Of a stretch of 64,000 nucleotides of DNA, positions 1 through 7,559 are shown piece after piece. This DNA is from Actinacidiphila rubida (GTDB taxonomy: Bacteria > Actinomycetota > Actinomycetes > Streptomycetales > Streptomycetaceae), in the NCBI RefSeq assembly GCF_900110255.1, contig NZ_FODD01000006.1, positions 62,001 through 126,000 on the forward strand, in the 5' to 3' direction. The number at the start of each line of letters is the position of its first letter. Positions within the stretch are counted from its first letter, which is position 1. A program made the position numbers and the translations under genes. The notes beneath the pieces are model-generated. The model saw only the letters and a list, made by a program, of their open reading frames with translations. It was not told the origin of the DNA and searched no databases.

Positions 1-2
1 TG

Positions 3-716
3 GACCTGGCGATCGACCGGAAGGGCCTGGTGGAGGCCTTCTCCAAGGACCTGCCGTTCCCGGTCCGGCCGCTGGGCAACCACTTCTTCATGCCCAACCA
101 GCAGGGCTACCAGGACAACAGCGGGCACTGGGGGACGTACGACCTGGCGGGCGCGAAGCAGCTGCTGGACCAGGCGGGCTGGAAGGACAACGGCGCGGGC
201 AAGGCCAGGACCAAGGACGGCAGGCAGCTCACCCTGGACTACGTACTGAGCGCCGGCTCCAGTTCCTCGGCGACCGACCAGGCCCAGCTCGTCCAGGCCC
301 AACTCGCCCAGGCCGGCGTCGTCGTCCACATCCGCCAGGTCCCGGCGAACGACTACTTCGAGAAGTACGTCGACACCGGCGGCTTCGACCTGGTGAGCTT
401 CCGCAACGTCGACGCGATCTTCCACACGCTGCTCTACTCCACCTTCCAGGCGCCCAAGGGCCAGCAGGTGTACGGCAACTACGGGCGGGTCACCACCCCT
501 CAGATACAGCAGCTGCTGGACCAGGCCGCGCGGACCACCGACCAGGCCGCGTCCGACGCCCTGTACAACCGGGCGGACACCCAGATCTGGCAGCAGGTGC
601 ACTCCATCGAGCTCTACCAGCGCCCGCAGATCCTCGCGGTCCGCAAGGGCCTGGCCAACTTCGGGGCGTCGGGCCTCGCCGACTGGAACTACAACACGAT
701 GGGCTGGACCAAGTAG
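3..716 (+). CDS. ABC transporter family 5 solute-binding protein, C-terminal part
   Basis: The reading frame is open from the left edge, so the start lies outside the window and only about 237 C-terminal residues are present. The sequence is typical of lobe II and the C-terminus of family 5 (peptide/opine/nickel) extracytoplasmic binding proteins: an 'AIDRKGLV' helix, the 'AKQLLDQAGWKDNGAGK' segment, a 'LTLDYVLSAG' strand and a terminal region with 'WQQVHSIELYQRP'. Such proteins are lipoproteins that deliver oligopeptides to a membrane permease pair. No permease follows, because the next gene is convergent TetR, so the partner genes would be upstream or elsewhere. A second, distantly related family 5 protein sits at 59778-61496. 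The substrate cannot be read from the sequence. Confidence 0.85.
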   Translation, partial: DLAIDRKGLVEAFSKDLPFPVRPLGNHFFMPNQQGYQDNSGHWGTYDLAGAKQLLDQAGWKDNGAGKARTKDGRQLTLDYVLSAGSSSSATDQAQLVQAQLAQAGVVVHIRQVPANDYFEKYVDTGGFDLVSFRNVDAIFHTLLYSTFQAPKGQQVYGNYGRVTTPQIQQLLDQAARTTDQAASDALYNRADTQIWQQVHSIELYQRPQILAVRKGLANFGASGLADWNYNTMGWTK

Positions 717-740
717 CAGGCGACGGCCCGCCCGCGGTGG

Positions 741-1292
741 TCACGCCGCGGGCGGTGCCAGCAGACTCCGCACGAGCTGGGCCACCCGCAGGCACGCCTC
801 CTCGTCGCTGGGCGCGGGCGCGATGACGTAGGAGAGGGTCAGGCGGATCGCGGCCTCGCAGGCCCACGCGACGGTGTCGCGGCGCAGCCGCGGGAACCCG
901 GCCACCAGCGCGTCGACGGCGCGTTCGTGCAGTGCGCCCACCAGGTCGGGCAGCGGCGGCTGGGTGCGGGGGCCGGTCAGGCCGGCGCGGACCAGCGGGC
1001 TGCCGCGGGCGCCGCGCAGCGTCCAGCCGGCCGCCGCCGCGAAGCACTCCCCCGGGTCGCCGCCGTCCCGCCCGGCCAGCGCCAGCGCCCGTTCGGCGCC
1101 CGCCAGGTACGCGTCGGTCTCGCGCAGCGCCAGCGCTCTGGCCAGGCCGTCCTTGCTGTGGAACTCGTTGTAGAGGGTCTGCCGGGACACCCCGGCCGCC
1201 GCCGCCACCTCGACCATCCGGACCGCGGTCCAGGGCCTGCTGCCGAGTGCGTCGAACGCCGCGTCGAGGAGCGAGTCCCTGGCTGTGGGCAT
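741..1292 (-). CDS. TetR/AcrR family transcriptional regulator
   Basis: 183 residues, the usual TetR length. The N-terminal helix-turn-helix covers about residues 26-47 ('VEVAAAAGVSRQTLYNEF', the classic TetR recognition helix). The C-terminal ligand-binding region is Ala/Leu-rich and gives no clue to the ligand. The ATG at 1292 is preceded by a strong GGGAGG ribosome site about 6 nt away. The gene is convergent with the solute-binding protein (24 nt gap) and divergent from hisN across about 215 bp, so autoregulation or control of hisN through this interval is possible but not shown. Confidence 0.9.
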   Translation of the reverse strand: MPTARDSLLDAAFDALGSRPWTAVRMVEVAAAAGVSRQTLYNEFHSKDGLARALALRETDAYLAGAERALALAGRDGGDPGECFAAAAGWTLRGARGSPLVRAGLTGPRTQPPLPDLVGALHERAVDALVAGFPRLRRDTVAWACEAAIRLTLSYVIAPAPSDEEACLRVAQLVRSLLAPPAA

Positions 1293-1494
1293 CGTCGCCT
1301 CCCGACCCCGTCGCGCCCGTGGCGGCCTGCGCGCGTGGGTGCAGAATTGACGCGGCCGCGGGGTCTGTCAAGGCTCCGCGTCAGCTCCGTGCAAGCGCGG
1401 CGGCGCGTTCGTGTGAACGCTCGAACAGCGCGAGCCGGCCGGATAACCGCGCGCCCTGCCGGGCCCGCTGATGGCCCGGGCACAGCCGGATCGC

Positions 1495-1500
1495 TACTGT
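1495..1500 (+). promoter_or_regulatory. -10 box for a leaderless hisN transcript
   Basis: TACTGT fits TANNNT and ends 7 nt before the hisN ATG at 1508, and no Shine-Dalgarno sequence lies between them. This spacing is what is seen for leaderless mRNAs in Streptomyces. No convincing -35 hexamer is visible. Confidence 0.5.
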
Positions 1501-1507
1501 TCGGCTC

Positions 1508-2308
1508 ATGGCCGACTACAACGACGACCTCCGACTGGCCCACGTCCTGGCCGACGCCGCGGACTCAGCGACGATGGCCCGCTTCAAGGCGCTCGACCTC
1601 AAGGTCGAGACGAAGCCGGACCTGACCCCGGTCACCGAGGCGGACAAGGCAGCGGAAGAGGTCGTCCGCCACCAGTTGGGCCGCGCGCGCCCGCGCGACG
1701 CGGTGCTGGGCGAGGAGTTCGGCAGCGACGGCGGCGGCGCCCGCCGCTGGATCGTCGACCCGATCGACGGCACCAAGAACTACGTGCGCGGCGTGCCCGT
1801 GTGGGCGACGCTGATCGCGCTGGCGGTGCGCGGCGAGGGCGGCGACGAGGTGGTGGTCGGCGTCGTGTCGGCACCGGCGCTCGGCCGCCGCTGGTGGGCG
1901 ACGAAGGGGGGCGGCGCGTACACCGGGCGCAGCCTGTCCTCCGCGACCCGCATGCACGTCTCGCGCGTCGGCAGGCTGGAGGACGCGTCGTTCGCGTACT
2001 CCTCGCTGGGCGGCTGGGAGGACCAGGGCCGCCTCGACGGCTTCCTCGACCTGACGCGCACCTGCTGGCGCACCCGCGGTTACGGCGACTTCTGGCCCTA
2101 CATGATGGTCGCCGAGGGCTCGGTCGACATCTGCGCGGAGCCCGAACTCAACCTGTGGGACATGGCGGCCAACGACGTGATCGTGCGGGAGGCCGGCGGC
2201 ACGTTCACCTCGCTCGACGGCGAGCCGGGTCCGTACGGCGGGAACGCCGCGGCCTCCAACGGCCTGCTGCACAAGGACCTGTTGGCGTACCTGGAGCGCC
2301 GCCCCTGA
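1508..2308 (+). CDS. hisN: Histidinol-phosphatase, inositol-monophosphatase superfamily
   Basis: 266 residues, the standard length of the IMPase-type histidinol-phosphate phosphatases of actinobacteria, which dephosphorylate L-histidinol phosphate in histidine biosynthesis. The Mg-binding motifs are intact: 'GEEFG' near residue 68, 'WIVDPIDGTKNY' at 81-92, and the C-terminal motif 'LNLWDMAANDVIVREAGG'. Substrate preference for histidinol phosphate over inositol or fructose phosphates is inferred from similarity to the S. coelicolor enzyme, not proved by sequence. The gene is monocistronic in appearance, away from other his genes, and its ATG follows a leaderless-type promoter. Confidence 0.88.
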   Translation: MADYNDDLRLAHVLADAADSATMARFKALDLKVETKPDLTPVTEADKAAEEVVRHQLGRARPRDAVLGEEFGSDGGGARRWIVDPIDGTKNYVRGVPVWATLIALAVRGEGGDEVVVGVVSAPALGRRWWATKGGGAYTGRSLSSATRMHVSRVGRLEDASFAYSSLGGWEDQGRLDGFLDLTRTCWRTRGYGDFWPYMMVAEGSVDICAEPELNLWDMAANDVIVREAGGTFTSLDGEPGPYGGNAAASNGLLHKDLLAYLERRP

Positions 2309-2487
2309 CCCGGGGGGCGGCGCATCGGACCACCCGCGCGCGGGAGTTGGGCCGCGCACGCCCCCTTGCCCGTCGCGGACGCGCATGTGACCATGAAGGT
2401 GCCGGAGCTTGTGAACTTGTGAAAACTTTCACGGGCGGCCGGTGCCCGCCCCCAACGGAAGGCTTCACCCCCAAGGAGGTGCCCTTC

Positions 2488-2880
2488 ATGCTGGTCCGCG
2501 ACGCGATGACCACGGTGGTCCTCACCATCGGCCCCGCCCACACCCTCCGCCAGGCCGCCCAGCTGATGTCCGCCCGCCGCGTCGGCGCAGCCATCGTCCT
2601 CGACCCCGACACGTGCGGCCTCGGCATCCTGACCGAGCGCGACGTCCTCAACGCGATCGGCGCGGGACTCGACCCCGACCATGAGCCCAGCCACGCCCAC
2701 ACCACCACCGACGTCGTCTTCGCCACACCGCACTGGACGCTGGAGGAGGCCGCGGCCGCCATGCTCCACGGCGGCTTCCGCCACCTGATCGTGCTGGACG
2801 GCCAGGACGCGGTGGGGGTGGTCTCCGTCCGCGACATCGTGAAGTGCTGGGCGGCGGCCCACTCGACGGTGCCGGCCTGA
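2488..2880 (+). CDS. CBS-domain pair protein
   Basis: 130 residues made almost entirely of two CBS motifs (about 8-60 and 72-125), beginning 'MLVRDAMTTVVLTIG' with 'RRVGAAIVLD' and 'RHLIVLD' strands and ending both repeats with the usual 'GILTERDVL' / 'GVVSVRDIV' helices. CBS pairs bind adenosyl ligands such as AMP, ATP or SAM and act as sensors. The ATG at 2488 was chosen because AAGGAGG lies 8 nt upstream (2473-2479). A much longer in-frame extension upstream overlaps hisN and has no such signal. No partner domain is fused, so the regulated target is unknown. Confidence 0.88.
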   Translation: MLVRDAMTTVVLTIGPAHTLRQAAQLMSARRVGAAIVLDPDTCGLGILTERDVLNAIGAGLDPDHEPSHAHTTTDVVFATPHWTLEEAAAAMLHGGFRHLIVLDGQDAVGVVSVRDIVKCWAAAHSTVPA

Positions 2881-2891
2881 CCGCGACACGG

Positions 2892-2928
2892 CGATGGGGC
2901 CGGAGCCCTATGGCGTCCGGCCCCATCG
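2892..2928 (+). terminator. Hairpin terminator after the CBS gene
   Basis: A perfect 13-bp stem (2892-2904 with 2916-2928) closes an 11-nt loop that begins 12 nt after the CBS stop codon. There is no U-tract, as is common for Streptomyces terminators. Confidence 0.6.
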
Positions 2929-3031
2929 GCCTCGGCGGTCAAGCGGTGGGCGAGGCGCGGAGGGCCATGGACCGCTGCCTCCACCCGCTTGCCGAACACA
3001 CGGCTCAGGGGCCGTGAAACAGATCCTACGA

Positions 3032-3044
3032 TAGACAGAGTCTA
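3032..3044. promoter_or_regulatory. Candidate operator palindrome upstream of the Fur-family gene
   Basis: TAGAC-AGA-GTCTA is a perfect 13-bp inverted repeat 64 bp upstream of the Fur-family start codon, in an AT-richer patch. Fur-family genes are commonly autoregulated through such repeats. Immediately before the ATG, TAGGGT (3097-3102) ends 6 nt from the start and could be the -10 box of a leaderless transcript. Function is inferred from position only. Confidence 0.4.
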
Positions 3045-3108
3045 AGTCAAGAGCCTGACCAGTCACGGATCTATTCGTTTTCAGGACCGCCGCTGTTAGG
3101 GTGTACGC

Positions 3109-3519
3109 ATGAGCGACCTGCTGGAACGCCTGCGCGAGCGCGGGTGGCGTATGACCGCGCAGCGGCGTGTCGTGGCCGAGGTCCTCGACGGCGAGCACGT
3201 CCACCTCACCGCCGACGAGGTGCACGCCCGTGCCACCGCGCGGCTCCCGGAGATCTCCCGGGCGACGGTGTACAACACGCTCGGCGAGATGGTGAGCATC
3301 GGCGAGGTCATCGAGGTGGCCACCGACGGGCGGGCCAAGCGCTACGACCCGAACGCCCACCGCCCGCACCAGCACCTGGTCTGCTCGCGCTGCGGCACCA
3401 TCCGCGACGTGCACCCGCACGGCGACCCGCTGGCCGCGCTCCCCGCGGGCGAGCGGTTCGGCTTCACCGTCTCCGAGGTCGAGGTCACCTACCGCGGCGT
3501 CTGCCCGGACTGCGCGTAA
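3109..3519 (+). CDS. Fur-family metal- or peroxide-responsive repressor
   Basis: 136 residues. The N-terminal winged helix includes 'RMTAQRRVVAEVL' and 'ISRATVYNTLGEM' (recognition helix, about 45-60). The dimerisation and metal region has 'HRPHQHLVCSRCGTI' and a C-terminal 'CPDCA', so both CxxC pairs that hold structural zinc are present. The family includes Fur, Zur, Nur and PerR/CatR types, and sequence alone does not separate them here. No catalase, transporter or siderophore gene is adjacent, which is unlike furA-katG or catR-catA loci. The 3' end overlaps the convergent HEAT-repeat gene by 31 bp. Confidence 0.9.
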   Translation: MSDLLERLRERGWRMTAQRRVVAEVLDGEHVHLTADEVHARATARLPEISRATVYNTLGEMVSIGEVIEVATDGRAKRYDPNAHRPHQHLVCSRCGTIRDVHPHGDPLAALPAGERFGFTVSEVEVTYRGVCPDCA

Positions 3520-4868
3520 GCCCCTCCCGCCTGGCCGGGACGCCGGGCGCCGATGCGCTCGGCGAGCCGGCGCACGGCCGGCTCGGTGCGGGTCCTGCCG
3601 ATCCACAGCGTCTCCGGCGGCACCTCGTGCGGCACCCGGCTCAGCCCTTCGAACACCTCACGCGCCACTCCCGGATCCGGGTCGTTGGCCAGCGGACCCA
3701 GCAGCCCGACGAGCTGGTCCGGCGCGGCCAACCGCGCCACCCCGTGGGCGGCCGCCCGGCGCACCGCCGGCTGCGGGCTGCCCAGCAGCCCGCCCAGCAG
3801 CCGCGCGTCCGAGGCGTCACCGCACTCGCCGAGCCCGACCACCAGCCCCACCAGCAGCCGCTGCGCGGTACTCGTGGCCTTGACCGCCTTGCGCAGCTGC
3901 ACCCGGTACACCTCGGCGGGCGGCTCGCCGCGCTGGTACAGCTGCCAGCGGGCCTGCGCCCGCACCATCCGGGCCCGGTCGGCCAGCAGCGGCACCAGGT
4001 GCTTGGCCGGGACGTCCGGCGGCAGCGCGGCCACCGCCAGCTCCCGCACGCCGGCCCCCTTGGCGGTCAGCAGCCGGCCCGCCTGCGCCGGCTCGATCTC
4101 CAGCAGCCGCTGCGCGCACAACCTGCGACACACCTGGTCCCCGTCGTAGAGCGCGGCCCGCAGCAGGTCCCCGGGCACGTACTCGCCCAGGTCCAGGGCC
4201 AGTTCGACGCCGAACCTGCGGGCCGGCGGGTCGGCGTCGGCGGCCAGCGCGCGCACCGCGCGGCGGTGCGGGGGCGTGGACAGCGCGGCCCGGTAGTCCG
4301 CCAGCAGCCCGCCGGCCCGGGTACGGTGCTCCATCCGCAGCAGCACCCGGACCGCGGCGGCCACCTCGTCCGGCGCGCTGCGCATCATGAGCGCGCTCGT
4401 CGCCCGCTGCCTGACCTCCGCCGCCCAGTCGTCGGTGCGCAGCGCCAGCGCCGCCGCGGCCAGCGGCCCACCGCACGCGGCGAGGCCCTCGACCGCCGCC
4501 TGGCGGGTCATGCCCCGGGCGTCCAGGGAGTCGAGAAACAGCCGCAGCGGCCCGGCGGGGCCGCTCACCGGCGGGCCCGGGCGGGCGTGCCGGTCCAGGA
4601 GCAGCAGCAGACGCGCCGGAGCCTGCGACAGCGCGTCCAGCGCCGCGGTCCGGGCGCCCGACGGCCCGGTGGTCAGCACCGCCCGCAACTGGGTGAGCAG
4701 GTGCCGCACTGATTCGGGGCTTCCCACGGCCGCCGAAGCACACCAGGCAGCCCAGCTCCCGCCCTCCACGGTCAGGGCCGCGGTCGTGGCCGTGGCCCGC
4801 CCCCGCCGTCTGCGCAGCAATCCCGCCTCCAGGCTCGGCCCGGCGCTCGTACCCTCACAGGATCGCAA
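3489..4868 (-). CDS. HEAT-repeat protein
   Basis: About 459 residues rich in Ala, Leu and Arg, with recurring helix pairs of the HEAT type such as 'DARLLGGLLGSPQPAVRRAA' and 'LLGPLANDPDPGVAREVF', giving an alpha-solenoid, most likely a protein-protein interaction scaffold. No catalytic motif is visible. The longest frame begins at a TTG (4868); an internal GTG near 4769 is an alternative, and neither has a convincing ribosome site, so the N-terminus is uncertain. The 3' end overlaps the Fur-family gene's 3' end by 31 bp. The specific role is unknown. Confidence 0.72.
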   Translation of the reverse strand: MRSCEGTSAGPSLEAGLLRRRRGRATATTAALTVEGGSWAAWCASAAVGSPESVRHLLTQLRAVLTTGPSGARTAALDALSQAPARLLLLLDRHARPGPPVSGPAGPLRLFLDSLDARGMTRQAAVEGLAACGGPLAAAALALRTDDWAAEVRQRATSALMMRSAPDEVAAAVRVLLRMEHRTRAGGLLADYRAALSTPPHRRAVRALAADADPPARRFGVELALDLGEYVPGDLLRAALYDGDQVCRRLCAQRLLEIEPAQAGRLLTAKGAGVRELAVAALPPDVPAKHLVPLLADRARMVRAQARWQLYQRGEPPAEVYRVQLRKAVKATSTAQRLLVGLVVGLGECGDASDARLLGGLLGSPQPAVRRAAAHGVARLAAPDQLVGLLGPLANDPDPGVAREVFEGLSRVPHEVPPETLWIGRTRTEPAVRRLAERIGARRPGQAGGAYAQSGQTPR

Positions 4869-5025
4869 GACGCACCCGCTCCGGCCAGGCAGCTAGCGCG
4901 GACTTTGCCCGAAGTGTGACGAAAGAAAAGAGAGCGGAGGCCGACGCGATGCCGAAGCAAGGTCGAACCGGGGCCGAACCGGGGACAAAGGAAGGCCGAG
5001 GAAAGCCGAGGGAGGGCCGGCAAAG

Positions 5026-5063
5026 GGACGAGGCCCGGAAGCTTGCGCCTCCGGGCCTCGTCC
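5026..5063 (-). terminator. Terminator of the first tRNA-fMet gene
   Basis: A perfect 14-bp stem (5026-5039 with 5050-5063) with a 10-nt loop starts only 4 nt beyond the encoded CCA of the tRNA, read on the minus strand. Confidence 0.75.
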
Positions 5064-5067
5064 TGTG

Positions 5068-5144
5068 TGGTAGCGGGGACAGGATTTGAACCTGCGACCT
5101 CTGGGTTATGAGCCCAGCGAGCTACCGAGCTGCTCCACCCCGCG
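5068..5144 (-). tRNA. Initiator tRNA-fMet (CAT), CCA encoded
   Basis: On the minus strand the gene begins CGCGGGGTGGAGCAG and ends with an encoded CCA. The anticodon loop CTCATAA carries CAT. Initiator features are visible: three consecutive G:C pairs (GGG/CCC) at the base of the anticodon arm, and a first-position C opposite a T at position 72, so the 1:72 pair is mismatched as in bacterial initiator tRNAs. The gene is identical in the tRNA body to the copy at 7434-7507. Confidence 0.95.
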
Positions 5145-5381
5145 TCGTTGTGTCTTTACCTTAGCCTGAGCCACCCCGATCGACCAAATCCCTTTCCCCA
5201 CCGCCCCGCTCGGCGCCCTCCGGAGGACGGCGGGCGGCCACCGGCCGGGTGTGCGGCGGCCGGCGCCGGGTCCGTGACGGCGGACGGCCGGAACCGCGGC
5301 GGCCCGCCCAGGGACGCACCGCCCCTGGGGGCGGCGGGTCCGCGGGCGGGCCGGGCCGGAGGTTCTCAGGCCGTCATGCCG

Positions 5382-7265
5382 TCACGCCGTCAGTTCGTGG
5401 GTGACCGCGTCGCGCAGGCGTGCGGCGCGCTCGGCCACCGGGCCCGGGCCGCAGGCGATGGCGCGGGCGCACCAGGACTGCGCCTCGGCCAGCGCGCCGC
5501 GGCGGGCGGCGAGCAGCGCCAGGCGCAGCGCGGCACGGCCGTGGCCGGCGTCCGCGGCCCGCGTCCACCACATCTCGGCCTCCCGCTCGCTGCCCTCACG
5601 GGCCAGCAGCAGCCCGAGGTTGAACGCGCCGTTGCGCGACCCGGCCTCGGCGGCCAGCCGGTACCAGTGCCCGGCGTGCTCCGCGTCGCCGCGCTTGGCC
5701 GCGCGCATGCCGAGCCGCACCTGGGCGCGGCGGTGGCCCTGGCGGGCCGCCCGCTCGTACCACTCCTCGGCCTCCTCACCCACGCCGGCGCCGGAGGCGT
5801 CACCCTCCGGGTCCCGTGCGGCGTCCAGCAGCGCGCCGAGCCGGAACGCCGCCTCGGGGCTGCCCCCGCCGGCCGCGCACCGCAGGTGCCGCTCCGCGCC
5901 GTGCAGGTCGCCCTCGCGCTGGAGCGCTATCGCGACCTGCAGCGCGGCCTCGGCGTGGCCGGCCGCGGCCGCCCGCTCGTACCAGCGGCGCGCGGTGTCG
6001 GTCTCGTCCCGGCCCGCGTGCAGGATGCCCAGGTTGAAGGCCGCGTCGATGCTGCCCGCCTCGGCCGCCTTGGAGAACCAGGGCTCGGCGCCCGCCGCGT
6101 CGCCGCGCTGCAGCAGCAGCACGGCCAGCGCGTTCGCCGCCTCGCGGTGCCCGGCGTACGCGGCCTTGCGGTACCACTGCTCGGCCTGCGCGCTGCGGCC
6201 CTGGCCGGCGCACAGCAGGCCCAGGTTGTAGGCGCCGTTGACGTCACCGGCCTCCATGGCCGTGCGGTACCAGCGCTCGGCGGTCTGCGTCTCGCCCTCC
6301 TGGGCGTGCAGCGCGCCGAGCGCGTTCGCCGCCTGGCCGTCGCCCGCCTGGGCGGCGCGGCGCCACCAGGTCGCGGCCTGGTCGATGTCGCCCGCGTCGC
6401 GCAGCAGGAAGCCCAGGGCGCAGGCCGCACGGGCCTCGCCGTCGCGCGCCGCGGTCAGGTACCAGCGCTGGGCCTCCGCGGTCTCGCCGCGCTCCTCCAG
6501 GAGCGTGCCGAGGCGCAGCGCGGCCCGCCGGTGGCGGCGCGCCGCGGCCTGCCGGTACCACTGCTCGGCCTCACGGTTCTCGCCGCGGTCCGCGCAGATC
6601 CGGGCCAGCCGGTAGGCGGCCTCGCGGTGGCCGTGCTCGGCGGCGAGCCGGAACCACTGCTCGGCGCCGTCCTCCTGGCGGTGCTCGATCAGGTCCGCGA
6701 GGGCGTACGCACCGAGCGCGTGCCCTGCGTCGGCGGACTGCCGCAGCCAGTACTCGGCGCCGGGCTCGTCGCCCCGCTCGCGGTAGTACCGGCCGAGCGC
6801 GTGCGCGGCGGGCGCGGAGCCCGCGACGGCGGCGATCCGCCACCAGTCGGCGGCCTCGTCGCCGTAGCCGCGCTGGTGCAGCAGCAGGGCCAGGTTGTTG
6901 GCGGCGGCCCGGTCGCCGTGCTGGACCGCGGCACGCAGGACCGGCTCGGCGCCGTCCAGGTCGCCGCGGCGCAGCAGGAGGGTGCCCAGGGCGCTCATCG
7001 CGGCCGGGTCGCCCTGCTCCGCGGCGCGGCGGTGCCGGGCCTCTATCTCGGCCTCCTCGCGCATGGCGAGGGTGTCCTCGTCGGGCAGTTCACTGATCAG
7101 CGCGGGCAGACCGGGCGAGGGGTCCTCACGCCCCGGCTCCGCCGCGCGCGGCGCCGGCAGTATGCCGGCCGCGGTCGCGGGCAGCGGCGTCCCACTCGCC
7201 GACCCATGCCCCTCATGGATCTGACGAGTGTTCAGCAGCCTTGCACCATCCCCCATGAGCTCCAT
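5382..7265 (-). CDS. Sel1/TPR-like repeat protein
   Basis: About 627 residues. After a Pro/Ala-rich N-terminal stretch, the protein is a run of roughly fourteen 35-36-residue Sel1-like repeats of the form 'LGxLLxxRGDxxxAExWYRxAAxxGHRxAA', a solenoid that usually mediates protein-protein contacts. No catalytic domain is present. The start is uncertain: 7265 (ATG, followed by 'ELMGDGARLL') is chosen over an ATG at 7307 and one at 7256, since only a weak GGTGG lies upstream of it. The gene sits alone between two identical initiator tRNA genes on the same strand. A long plus-strand frame across it is a codon-bias shadow. Confidence 0.8.
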   Translation of the reverse strand: MELMGDGARLLNTRQIHEGHGSASGTPLPATAAGILPAPRAAEPGREDPSPGLPALISELPDEDTLAMREEAEIEARHRRAAEQGDPAAMSALGTLLLRRGDLDGAEPVLRAAVQHGDRAAANNLALLLHQRGYGDEAADWWRIAAVAGSAPAAHALGRYYRERGDEPGAEYWLRQSADAGHALGAYALADLIEHRQEDGAEQWFRLAAEHGHREAAYRLARICADRGENREAEQWYRQAAARRHRRAALRLGTLLEERGETAEAQRWYLTAARDGEARAACALGFLLRDAGDIDQAATWWRRAAQAGDGQAANALGALHAQEGETQTAERWYRTAMEAGDVNGAYNLGLLCAGQGRSAQAEQWYRKAAYAGHREAANALAVLLLQRGDAAGAEPWFSKAAEAGSIDAAFNLGILHAGRDETDTARRWYERAAAAGHAEAALQVAIALQREGDLHGAERHLRCAAGGGSPEAAFRLGALLDAARDPEGDASGAGVGEEAEEWYERAARQGHRRAQVRLGMRAAKRGDAEHAGHWYRLAAEAGSRNGAFNLGLLLAREGSEREAEMWWTRAADAGHGRAALRLALLAARRGALAEAQSWCARAIACGPGPVAERAARLRDAVTHELTA

Positions 7266-7391
7266 CGTCGCACCACCCGATACCGGCGTACACCTGGTAT
7301 ACCGCAAGCCAGTCGGTCACTTCAGCGTTTTGTCGACTTCCCGACAAGACGTCACGCCAAACCCCTCACGGCAAAGGTCCCCCGAAAAAGT

Positions 7392-7427
7392 GAAGAGGCC
7401 CGGAGTCGATTGACTCCGAGCCTCTTC
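7392..7427 (-). terminator. Terminator of the second tRNA-fMet gene
   Basis: A 16-nt stem (7392-7407 with 7412-7427) with one mismatch and a 4-nt loop lies 6 nt downstream of the tRNA 3' end on the minus strand. Confidence 0.7.
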
Positions 7428-7433
7428 GTGCAG

Positions 7434-7507
7434 TAGCGGGGACAGGATTTGAACCTGCGACCTCTGGGTTATGAGCCCAGCGAGCTACCGAGCTGCTCCA
7501 CCCCGCG
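7434..7507 (-). tRNA. Initiator tRNA-fMet (CAT), CCA not encoded
   Basis: The body is identical to the copy at 5068-5144, including the CAT anticodon, GGG/CCC anticodon-stem pairs and the mismatched 1:72 position. After the discriminator A the genome reads CTG instead of CCA, so the tail must be added by CCA-adding enzyme. Its own hairpin terminator follows. Confidence 0.95.
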
Positions 7508-7559
7508 TCGTTGTGTCCCTACAGTACCACGACACGGGGATGACCCCTGGTCAGGCCCC

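Noticed and set aside
1471..2487. In-frame extension of the CBS protein back across hisN
   Set aside because: Its sequence is an Arg/Gly-rich shadow of hisN, and a good ribosome site marks the ATG at 2488.
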